NCBI GenBank assembly: GCA_002372545.1
Contig: DFHD01000026.1
Coordinates: 3,246-16,014, forward strand
DNA from: Lachnospiraceae bacterium UBA3732
GTDB taxonomy: Bacteria; Bacillota; Clostridia; Lachnospirales; Lachnospiraceae
Direction: 5' to 3'
Length of the DNA stretch: 12,769 nt
A model generated the notes under the pieces. The model was not told where the DNA came from and did no database searches. It saw nothing but the letters and a program-made list of their open reading frames with translations. A program made the position numbers and the translations under genes. Shown piece by piece: positions 6,733 to 12,769 of the stretch (positions are counted from its first letter, which is position 1; each line of letters starts with the position of its first letter).

Positions 6733-8031
6733 ATGGATACAGAACATACAGCAGAGCTTGAAAGATCAACAGAGTGTGAAAAATTATCAGAACAGGAAAC
6801 GATAGTAGAACACGAAAAGATAACAGATTGGAAAACGCTTGTACCGGCTCTGGAAAGCTGGCACAGGAAAAACAGGCGCCCGCTTCCCTGGAGAAGGGAT
6901 CGGGAGCCTTATCATGTGTGGGTTTCGGAGATCATGCTTCAGCAGACCAGGATTGAGGCGGTGATCCCTTATTATGAGAGGTTCATGCGGGAGCTTCCTT
7001 CGCTGGAAAGCCTGGCAGAGGTGGACGAGGAGCGTCTGCTTAAGCTTTGGGAGGGACTTGGCTATTACAGCAGGGCGAGAAACCTGAAGCGGGCAGCCCG
7101 GATGATCATGGAGAAGTACGGCGGTGAATTCCCCGGCTCGGAGAAAGAAATACTTGCCCTGCCGGGAATCGGGCCATATACTGCGGGGGCAATATTATCG
7201 ATTTCCTTCGGGAAGCCTGTTCCTGCGGTAGACGGTAACGTCCTCAGGGTCTATGCCCGGCTCGCGGCGCTGCAGGCGGATCCCGGCCGGCCGCAGGTAA
7301 AAAACAGCATAACGGAGGAATTGCGGGAAGCCTATCAATACGGTGAGCCCGGCATGGTGACGGAGGGGCTGATGGCTCTGGGACAGGAAATCTGTATTCC
7401 CAGGGGAGAGCCGCGCTGTCCGGCATGCCCGTTTTCCTCCGGCTGCCGTGCCCATGAGGAAGCGAGGGAACAGGAATATCCTCTTCGGCCGGAGAAAAAG
7501 AAAAGAACAAAGGAAAAGAGGGTACTGGCCATTCTGCTCTGCGGGGGGAAGGTGGCTATTGCCAAAAGAAAAAATGCCGGACTCCTGGCAGGACTCTGGG
7601 AGTTCCCCGCGGTGCCGGCGGAACCCGCTTTGTTGGAGGAACCCGCTTTGTTGGCGGAACCCACTTTGCCTGAGGAACCTGCCTCTCAGACAGATGCAGA
7701 CCTGCAAACAGAACCTGCCCCTCAGGCAGATGCGAATCTGAAAACAGAAGCCGCCCTGCAAACAGAAACAGATTTTCAGGCGGAAAACAGGGCACTCCGG
7801 TATGCGGAGGCGCTCGGGCTCCATCCGGAAGAACTGCTTATGGTTACGGAGTATACGCATATCTTCACGCATAAGGAATGGGAGATGAAAGCGGTTTACA
7901 TAAGATGCAAAAACCGGGGAGGCGGCCTGGTATGGGCGGCGCCGGAGGAGCTTCGGACGGTTTACGCCCTTCCCTCGGCCTTTCGTCCTTTTGCAGAACA
8001 GGTTCTTGCGAAAGACGCGGGAATGTGGTAG
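6733..8031 (+). CDS. mutY: A/G-specific adenine DNA glycosylase MutY with a repeat insertion
   Basis: Base-excision repair enzyme that removes adenine paired opposite 8-oxoguanine. Of 432 residues, the catalytic domain covers about 33-245: catalytic E66 in SEIMLQQTR, the helix-hairpin-helix LPGIGPYTAG (143-152), catalytic D167 in AVDGNVLRV, and an iron-sulphur cluster at C221, C229, C232 and C238 (CX7CX2CX5C, one residue longer in the first gap than the classic spacing). A NUDIX-like 8-oxoG recognition domain follows from about 260, with an FTH loop at 378-380 in place of the usual FSH. Two oddities: an acidic, low-complexity N-terminal extension of about 32 residues, and 54 residues of six-residue repeats (297-350) inserted right after LWEFP in the recognition domain, which make the protein longer than typical MutY (about 350). 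The reading frame upstream of the ATG is open but offers no better start; the ribosome site (AGGA, 6721-6724) is weak. Confidence 0.93.
   Translation: MDTEHTAELERSTECEKLSEQETIVEHEKITDWKTLVPALESWHRKNRRPLPWRRDREPYHVWVSEIMLQQTRIEAVIPYYERFMRELPSLESLAEVDEERLLKLWEGLGYYSRARNLKRAARMIMEKYGGEFPGSEKEILALPGIGPYTAGAILSISFGKPVPAVDGNVLRVYARLAALQADPGRPQVKNSITEELREAYQYGEPGMVTEGLMALGQEICIPRGEPRCPACPFSSGCRAHEEAREQEYPLRPEKKKRTKEKRVLAILLCGGKVAIAKRKNAGLLAGLWEFPAVPAEPALLEEPALLAEPTLPEEPASQTDADLQTEPAPQADANLKTEAALQTETDFQAENRALRYAEALGLHPEELLMVTEYTHIFTHKEWEMKAVYIRCKNRGGGLVWAAPEELRTVYALPSAFRPFAEQVLAKDAGMW
7621..7782 (+). repeat. Nine-unit 18-bp in-frame tandem repeat inside mutY
   Basis: Nine consecutive 18-bp units. 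The first two (7621-7638 and 7639-7656) differ by one base and read GAACCCGCTTTGTTGGNG; the later ones are increasingly diverged. Each encodes six residues: EPALLE, EPALLA, EPTLPE, EPASQT, DADLQT, EPAPQA, DANLKT, EAALQT, ETDFQA. As 18 is a multiple of 3, gain or loss of units keeps the frame. Confidence 0.88.
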
Positions 8032-8034
8032 AAT
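8006..8034 (+). promoter_or_regulatory. Extended -10 promoter for the ABC transporter operon
   Basis: TTGCGA (8006-8011), 17-nt spacer, TAGAAT (8029-8034) preceded by TGG, an extended -10. It overlaps the last codons and stop of mutY and would give a leader of about 57 nt to the ATG at 8098. Confidence 0.6.
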
Positions 8035-8097
8035 GCTCATTTGTATTCTTTTATATGAAAAATATGCAAAAAATATCAAAAAAGAAGGGGAGAGACC

Positions 8098-9030
8098 ATG
8101 CAGGAATACATTCTGGAAACAGAAAATCTGACAAAGCGGTTTCGCTCGGTCACGGCAGTGGATAATGTAAGCATCCATATCCGTAAGGGCGCGATCTATG
8201 GTTTTATTGGAAGAAACGGCGCAGGTAAGACCACTATCATGAAGATGATCTCCGGTCTGGCCAATCCCACATCCGGTTCTTACAGGATGTTCGGACAGAC
8301 AGGCGTCTCGATCAGAGACGTAAGACATAAAGTAGGCTGCCTGATCGAGGCGCCGGGAATCTACCCCGAGCTTACGGCTGTGCAGAATCTGAAGTGCAGA
8401 TGTCTGGAGATCGGACAGGATATGTCGGTAATCCCGGAATATCTTACCCTTGTCGGCCTGGGCGATACAGGAAAGAAGAAGGCCGGAAAGTTTTCTCTGG
8501 GTATGAAGCAGAGACTGGGTATCGCCATGGCTATGGTTCAGGCACCTGAGTTCCTGATCCTGGATGAGCCCATCAACGGTCTGGATCCCCAGGGTATCCA
8601 GGAAATGCGGCATACCATTACCCGTCTGAATCAGGAATATGGCATTACCATCATGATCTCGAGCCATATCCTTTCCGAGCTTTCCAAGGTGGCTACCGAT
8701 TATGGTATCATCCATCAGGGCAAGCTTCTGGCCGAGCTTACGGCAGACGATCTGGAGAACAGAGGCGCTGACCGGATCGAGCTTTCCGTGGATCAGATCG
8801 GGAAGGCGATGGAACTGGTTAAGGGCTGGGGTTATCCGAATATCCGGCAGACCTCCGAGCATGAGTTTGCCATTTATGCCAAGGGCGTCAACAGAGCTGA
8901 GCTGAACCGTGCGCTTGTCATGGAAGGCATCGGCGTGGATGAGCTGCGGCTGCATCATGAGGATATTGAAGAGTTCTATATGGCCGTTACCGAAGAAGGC
9001 CAGATGACAGGAGGTGCGGACATTGCTTAA
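8098..9030 (+). CDS. ABC transporter ATP-binding protein, BcrA/CcmA-like exporter type
   Basis: A 310-residue ATPase subunit that would power the permease encoded next. Walker A GRNGAGKT is at 38-45, the signature FSLGMKQR at 132-139, Walker B LILDEP ending at D156-E157-P158, and the switch histidine H190 in SSHILSE. The LIEAPGIYPELTA segment in place of a typical Q-loop and the roughly 90-residue C-terminal extension are features of ATPases that work with small 6-TM permeases in antimicrobial-peptide resistance or lantibiotic-immunity-like exporters (BcrA type). The start is backed by GGGGAG at 8087-8092. The stop overlaps the permease start, a sign of translational coupling. The cargo is unknown; no bacteriocin or two-component regulator gene lies beside it. 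Confidence 0.92.
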   Translation: MQEYILETENLTKRFRSVTAVDNVSIHIRKGAIYGFIGRNGAGKTTIMKMISGLANPTSGSYRMFGQTGVSIRDVRHKVGCLIEAPGIYPELTAVQNLKCRCLEIGQDMSVIPEYLTLVGLGDTGKKKAGKFSLGMKQRLGIAMAMVQAPEFLILDEPINGLDPQGIQEMRHTITRLNQEYGITIMISSHILSELSKVATDYGIIHQGKLLAELTADDLENRGADRIELSVDQIGKAMELVKGWGYPNIRQTSEHEFAIYAKGVNRAELNRALVMEGIGVDELRLHHEDIEEFYMAVTEEGQMTGGADIA

Positions 9031-9769
9031 ACAGACGAAAATGTTCATCTACAGGATGATCAAATCCAAAAGCTTCTATGTGATCATGTCACTCGGCGTG
9101 CTGTTCGCATTGCTGACAATGTATCTCATGTCCCGCTTCAGCGAGAGCGGTAAGGAAGGCTTTGTATACGCTCACGCTATCTTCGACTTCTATCTGGAAA
9201 GCGGATTTTTCGCCATGTTCCTGGCAATCTTTGCTGTTATTGCTGTCTGCAGTGATTTTACCAGCGGCTATATCAAGAATATTGCCGGAAGACTCAGGAT
9301 GAGATGGTATTATATCTGCTCCAAATCAATAGCCATTCTGCTGTATATGGTGCTTTGCCTGATCGTTTATATGGCTGCGGTATATTTATTCTCGGCCGTT
9401 TTCAATGTTGAAATAAAATGGATCGATGGTACGGTGCAGTATATTCTCTGCTGCGTGGTGAATGCCATTGCTGTGATCGCGATGGCCATTGCCATGTCCG
9501 AGCTTTTCCGGAAGACGGGAGCTGCCATTGCGCTGACAATCATGCTCTGCGCGGGACTTTTCGATTCGCTGCTGAATGCGGTGACCTTACTGGCCTTTGA
9601 TTTCAATATTGCCTATTATCTTCCTGTGGGATGCCTTTCCAAGCTGACAAGTCCGGCAGAGAGCGGATTTAACTCGGGCTGTACATGGGTATTGTGCACA
9701 TCCGCTATCTATATGGTTGTCCTGTTTGGCTTCAGCATTTTTGATTTCACGAGAAGAGATGCGGTATAA
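9023..9769 (+). CDS. ABC transporter permease, six membrane helices (TTG start)
   Basis: A 248-residue integral membrane protein, the permease partner of the ATPase just upstream. Six hydrophobic segments can be followed: SFYVIMSLGVLFALLTMYLM, GFFAMFLAIFAVIAV, ILLYMVLCLIVYMAAVYLF, YILCCVVNAIAVIAMAIAM, AAIALTIMLCAGLFDSLL and a last one near MVVLFGFSIF. The motif CSDFTSGYIKNI after TM2 is typical of ABC-2-type permeases. A GTG at 9014 is in frame, but it overlaps the AGGAGG at 9009-9014 itself. The TTG at 9023 lies 8 nt beyond that site and gives MLKQTKMFIYR, so it is the likelier start and overlaps the ATPase stop by 8 nt. Transported substrate unknown. Confidence 0.88.
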   Translation: MLKQTKMFIYRMIKSKSFYVIMSLGVLFALLTMYLMSRFSESGKEGFVYAHAIFDFYLESGFFAMFLAIFAVIAVCSDFTSGYIKNIAGRLRMRWYYICSKSIAILLYMVLCLIVYMAAVYLFSAVFNVEIKWIDGTVQYILCCVVNAIAVIAMAIAMSELFRKTGAAIALTIMLCAGLFDSLLNAVTLLAFDFNIAYYLPVGCLSKLTSPAESGFNSGCTWVLCTSAIYMVVLFGFSIFDFTRRDAV

Positions 9770-9783
9770 ATCGAAAGTATTCC

Positions 9784-9812
9784 TTGTGTTTTCTGTCGAA
9801 AATGGTTAAAAT
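9784..9812 (+). promoter_or_regulatory. Likely promoter of the SbcD/SbcC-like operon
   Basis: TTGTGT (9784-9789), 17-nt spacer, TAAAAT (9807-9812), in the 96-bp gap after the permease gene. The leader to the ATG at 9866 would be about 47 nt. No clear terminator was found in the gap, so read-through from the ABC operon is possible. Confidence 0.45.
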
Positions 9813-9865
9813 GGACTTGTTATGTGGTGAAAACCGCAAACAATTATCAATAAAGGACTGAAAGC

Positions 9866-10930
9866 ATGAAATTCGTACATATATCAGATGTATATCTGGG
9901 TACCGAAGCACCGGAGGAACCGGCCTGGAGAAAAGAGAGGCCGGCGGAGGTAAAGGAAACCTTTGAGAAGATCATTTCTTTCATGATCGAGGAAAAGGTG
10001 GAGCTCTTACTTGTTGCAGGGAACCTTTTTGCGGCGCCGCCCACCCGGGAGGAGCTGGACTGGCTGGATGAAAAGCTGTCTGCAGTACCCGGTCTTCGGA
10101 CGGTCATCCTTTCCGGTCCGCAGGACTATGCGGCACCCGGAGCTCCGGTCAGTACCTATAAGTTCCGTTCCCGTACGGCGGTTCTTCCGGCGGGGCGGAC
10201 AACAAACGCCTATCTTAAGGGAATCAATACCTGCGTGACGGGCGTGAGCTATGGCAGACCGGATTACCGCGACCGTATTCTGGAGGATATCGGACCGGGC
10301 AGGCAGGATGCCATCAACATCCTTCTGGCCAGTGGAGGCGACCGCCAGCATATGCCGTTCCGAAAGGATGTACTTGCCCGGAAGGGCTTCCAGTATGTGG
10401 CGCTGGGCGGAAAAAGGGAGCCGGTTCATGTGCTGAAAAACCGGATGGCCTACAGCGGTTCGCCCGAACCCTTTGAACCGGAGGAAACCGGACGAAGAGG
10501 CTTCGTTCTGGGCGAGGTGAAGGATGGAAAGACAGAGATCAGATTCTGTCATATCAATAAGAGAACCTTTGTGGATCTGGAGGTACAGGTTACACCATCC
10601 CTCTCCGATGAAGAGATTCAGACAGAGGTGGAAAACCGGATCATGAAGTTGGGGACCGAGAATATCTATTCCGTTATTCTGCGGGGCTTTTCCGCAGATG
10701 ACATGAACCCCGATTTCCGGAGAGTATCCGATCGTTTCCGGATCAGCCGGATCATGAACCTGACCATACCGGAGAGAGAGCTTTCCACCCTCCGGCTGGA
10801 GAATTCCGGAAATCTGGCGGGAAGCTTTGTAAATGATATAGAACTGGATTATTCCGTAGACGATAAGATCCGGGAACGTGCCGAGCGGTACGGACTGGAA
10901 GCACTCATCATGGCAGAGGACAGATCGTAG
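9866..10930 (+). CDS. SbcD/Mre11/YhaO-like protein with a degenerate nuclease site
   Basis: A 354-residue homolog of the calcineurin-like DNA-repair nucleases (SbcD, Mre11, YhaO). The five phosphoesterase motifs can be placed in order, but most ligands are gone. Motif I is HISDVYLG (5-12), keeping D8 but with Y10 for His. Motif II is AGNLFA (51-56), N53 replacing the bridging Asp. Motif III is SGPQD (83-87) for GNHD. The later histidine is S156 in ASGGD. The final GHxH is GGKR (181-184). So seven of eight expected ligands are replaced, while length, the surrounding fold signature (LLLVAGN, FQYVALGG) and the capping C-terminal region are kept. The frame is intact. The start is backed by AAAGGA at 9852-9857. 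It abuts the ATPase gene with no gap. Family membership is clear; nuclease activity is doubtful, and a structural or DNA-binding role is inferred. Confidence 0.82.
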   Translation: MKFVHISDVYLGTEAPEEPAWRKERPAEVKETFEKIISFMIEEKVELLLVAGNLFAAPPTREELDWLDEKLSAVPGLRTVILSGPQDYAAPGAPVSTYKFRSRTAVLPAGRTTNAYLKGINTCVTGVSYGRPDYRDRILEDIGPGRQDAINILLASGGDRQHMPFRKDVLARKGFQYVALGGKREPVHVLKNRMAYSGSPEPFEPEETGRRGFVLGEVKDGKTEIRFCHINKRTFVDLEVQVTPSLSDEEIQTEVENRIMKLGTENIYSVILRGFSADDMNPDFRRVSDRFRISRIMNLTIPERELSTLRLENSGNLAGSFVNDIELDYSVDDKIRERAERYGLEALIMAEDRS

Positions 10931-12628
10931 ATGTATTTATCAAAACTACTCCTTCGGGATTTTGGAAAATTTCATAATAAAGAGATCAGTCTGAAATCAG
11001 GGGTCAATGTGATCTGCGGAGACCGGGATTCCGGAAAGACAACGATCCGCGACTTTATTACCGGCATGCTTTTCGGCATTCACAGAAGAAGCGGATTCGG
11101 TTCGGAGCTTTCCGAATACGATAAGAGAAAACCGGAAACGAGATCCGGCTATTCCGGATCGGTTTATCTCCGGGATGAGGATAAGACCTATCTGGTGGAC
11201 AGATCCTTCCTTACGGGAGCCAAAAAAACCTCTCTGATGGAGGTAAAGAGCGGCCGTGAGGTACGGCTGGCCAATCCGGACACACTTACCGGAACGGTGC
11301 TCAGCACAGACAGAAATACATATCGGGATACACAGTGTATTTCCGGTGACGGAGAGCAGACGGCCGACGGACTGGCAAGAGAGCTTTCCAATCTGTACCA
11401 GACCGGCTCGCCCAATCTGGATATTGAACGGGCCATCAGCTACCTGGAACAGGAAAAGAAAAAGCATGTTCCGAAGCCTATGGTTCGCCGGCTGGAGTCC
11501 ATAGACCGGCAGCTGGAGGAATATGAATCCGTAGACCGGGATCTGGAAAAGCTGGAAAAGGAAAGGCGTGAGCTGAACGAGGAATTCATCATCGAAGCGG
11601 AAAAGCGTAAGCGCGTAGCCCGCAGGATGGTGGAGAATGAGGACGGCACCGTCACCTACGAAAAGGACGAGGAGCTGGATAAAAAGATCGACCGCATCAC
11701 CAGGAAGGATACCACCTTCGGTGCGGAGGAACTGGATGAGGAAGAGGATAAGCCGCGTCTTACGGACAGGCTGAGCGTGATCATCGCCGTGGGCATCTTT
11801 GTGATCGCTGTCATCGCAGTTGTTGTATATATGCTCCCCTTCGAGCCGGCAATCCGTCACCTGTTTATTATCTTTACTGCGCTGTTTGTTGTTCTGACGA
11901 TAATCGATGGCCTCAGGATCAAGGGCTACTTCGATTCCGACGATGGTGACGATACCCCGTCGGAGGAGGAATTCCATAAGGTTCTCCAGGAGCTGGAAAC
12001 GGAAAAGGAAAAGGAAGAGGAAATCGAGTTCGACATGACCTTTGCCAAAGAATTCCAGGAAAAGAAGGCGGCTCTTGCGGAAAGAGAGAATGCGCTTCTG
12101 GAAAAGAGGAACGAGAGAGAGCGTCTGAAGGCGGAATACAGCTCTGTGTTCCGGAAAAAGAGCGAGCTGGAGGATGAGCTTGTTGCCATCACCCTTGCAG
12201 CGGCAAGACTCCGTTCAGCATCCGAGAAGATTCAGAAGGAAACCGCGGAAGAGCTTTTCCCGAATATTTCCGCATTCCTGCCAATCCTGACAGATCATGA
12301 ATGGAACGGTCTCATTTTCGACGATCAGGGCGGTCTTCTGGTCACGGGAGATTCCGGAACAGAACCCCTGAAGGGTCTGGAGAAATCCATGATCGGAAAG
12401 GTTACGCTGGCAGTCCGGCTGGCTGTGGCAGGCTATTTTGCCCGGAAGGAGGCAACACCCCTTATTCTGGATGATGCAGTCCGCTGCGAAGATGAAAAAG
12501 ATTACAAGGCGCTGGCCGAAGCCCTTAACCTGCTGAACCGTGAACAGGTCATTCTGCTCACCTCGGACAGGGGCATGAAGGACGGCCTTACTGCAGGCGG
12601 CCTGAAACTGAATTATACTGAGCTTTGA
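10931..12628 (+). CDS. SbcC/YhaN-like AAA ATPase with two membrane helices
   Basis: A 565-residue SMC/Rad50-type ATPase expected to partner the SbcD-like protein before it. The N-terminal lobe begins LLLRDFGKF and carries Walker A GDRDSGKT (30-37). A short coiled coil (about 165-245) leads to two hydrophobic helices, about 281-303 and 311-328, which would pin the protein to the membrane. A second coil covers about 345-440. The C-terminal lobe has Walker B PLILDDA (510-516). In place of the usual LSxG signature stands LEKSMIGKV (483-491), and where related ATPases carry a TCH-type switch histidine it reads TSD (544-546). It is shorter than most YhaN/SbcC proteins. The ATG follows the stop of the upstream gene directly (TAGATG); GAGGA at 10916-10920 may serve as ribosome site. 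ATP binding is likely; the hydrolysis cycle may be altered. Confidence 0.85.
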   Translation: MYLSKLLLRDFGKFHNKEISLKSGVNVICGDRDSGKTTIRDFITGMLFGIHRRSGFGSELSEYDKRKPETRSGYSGSVYLRDEDKTYLVDRSFLTGAKKTSLMEVKSGREVRLANPDTLTGTVLSTDRNTYRDTQCISGDGEQTADGLARELSNLYQTGSPNLDIERAISYLEQEKKKHVPKPMVRRLESIDRQLEEYESVDRDLEKLEKERRELNEEFIIEAEKRKRVARRMVENEDGTVTYEKDEELDKKIDRITRKDTTFGAEELDEEEDKPRLTDRLSVIIAVGIFVIAVIAVVVYMLPFEPAIRHLFIIFTALFVVLTIIDGLRIKGYFDSDDGDDTPSEEEFHKVLQELETEKEKEEEIEFDMTFAKEFQEKKAALAERENALLEKRNERERLKAEYSSVFRKKSELEDELVAITLAAARLRSASEKIQKETAEELFPNISAFLPILTDHEWNGLIFDDQGGLLVTGDSGTEPLKGLEKSMIGKVTLAVRLAVAGYFARKEATPLILDDAVRCEDEKDYKALAEALNLLNREQVILLTSDRGMKDGLTAGGLKLNYTEL

Positions 12629-12642
12629 GTGAACCCAGATGT

Positions 12643-12673
12643 ACCGGCTGCGCTTTGCGGCCGGTTCTTTTTT
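12643..12673 (+). terminator. Intrinsic terminator of the SbcD/SbcC-like operon
   Basis: ACCGGC (12643-12648) pairs with GCCGGT (12660-12665); inside, CGC/GCG closes a TTT loop. A T6 run follows at 12668-12673. It starts 15 nt after the stop codon. The group IIC intron begins 3 nt after the T-run. Confidence 0.88.
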
Positions 12674-12675
12674 CA

Positions 12676-12769
12676 GTTTGCGCGCCATGGGCGCGCTCTA
12701 ACGGGTGAAAGTCCCGAGTACGCGTAGGCAACGACGAAGTACATAGCTGAACAGCAAGGGTGTCCATCG
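12676..12769 (+). mobile_element. Group IIC intron, 5' end (truncated by window edge)
   Basis: The start of a self-splicing retroelement; the rest, including any reverse transcriptase/maturase gene, lies beyond the window. From GTTTG at 12676, the sequence lines up segment by segment with the 5' end of the Oceanobacillus iheyensis group IIC intron as I recall it: a first hairpin GCGCGCC-ATG-GGCGCGC (12680-12696), CTCTAACGGGTGAAAGTCCCG (12695-12715) against its similar stem, a GGCAACGACGAAGTACATAGC segment, and GCAAGGGTGTCC (12753-12764). The 5' boundary GTTTG departs from the usual GTGYG. Position directly after an intrinsic terminator is the known target preference of class C introns and supports the class call. 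Confidence 0.82.

Noticed and set aside
7195..9048. Long minus-strand open frame (617 codons) across mutY and the ABC genes
   Set aside because: It lies opposite well-recognised plus-strand genes, its translation is rich in Cys, Arg and His with no domain, and it has no ribosome site; it is a shadow of the plus-strand codon pattern.
9771..9804. Terminator after the ABC permease gene
   Set aside because: Only a 5-bp TTTTC/GAAAA hairpin with no T-run is present; too weak to call.
10997..11977. Minus-strand open frame of 326 codons inside the SbcC-like gene
   Set aside because: It is opposite a recognised ATPase with intact motifs; no motif or start signal supports it.
12680..12696. Perfect GCGCGCC/GGCGCGC hairpin as a second terminator
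   Set aside because: No T-run follows, and it fits the first helix of the group IIC intron.

Overview
The window reads as a low-to-mid-GC Firmicutes chromosome, most likely a Clostridia member close to Lachnospiraceae. The signs are a large Gram-positive-type SRP RNA with the sequence style of that group, strong GGAGG-type ribosome binding sites, two TTG starts placed by such sites, a MurG of the type I recall from Lachnospiraceae, a YhaO/YhaN-like (SbcD/SbcC-like) gene pair, and a group IIC intron. The taxonomic call comes from remembered family likeness, not from a search.

Layout, left to right. Positions 1-223 are the 3' part of the SRP RNA gene, cut by the window edge. Two co-directional genes follow (362-1495): an HD-domain hydrolase and a single-pass membrane protein of unknown function. 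A bidirectional terminator (1607-1641) separates them from murG on the minus strand (1668-2744, TTG start). murG stands alone, outside any cell-wall cluster. Divergent extended -10 promoters lie between murG and an RlmI-type rRNA methyltransferase (3012-4250). The 243-bp gap after it holds a weak terminator-like hairpin, a possible promoter, a branched RNA-like fold and two copies of a 28-nt repeat. It leads into a two-pass membrane c-di-GMP phosphodiesterase (degenerate GGDEF plus intact EAL; 4494-6656). A mutY gene follows (6733-8031) with a nine-unit 18-bp tandem repeat inside its C-terminal domain. A promoter in the mutY tail serves a two-gene ABC exporter (8098-9769). The last operon (9866-12628) encodes an SbcD/YhaO-like protein and an SbcC/YhaN-like membrane ATPase with no gap between them. 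It ends in a strong terminator, directly followed by the 5' end of a group IIC intron running off the window.

The most unusual part is the final gene pair. The nuclease-like subunit keeps the Mre11/SbcD fold signature and full length, but seven of its eight expected metal or catalytic ligands are replaced. Its ATPase partner keeps Walker A and B but has lost recognisable ABC-signature and switch-histidine motifs, and carries two membrane helices in its coiled coil. Both reading frames are intact, which suggests a retained non-nuclease, membrane-bound complex rather than decay. The second most unusual part is the leader of the c-di-GMP phosphodiesterase gene. There one 12-nt segment can pair either with an upstream or with a downstream copy of the same repeat, an arrangement that could act as an RNA switch.
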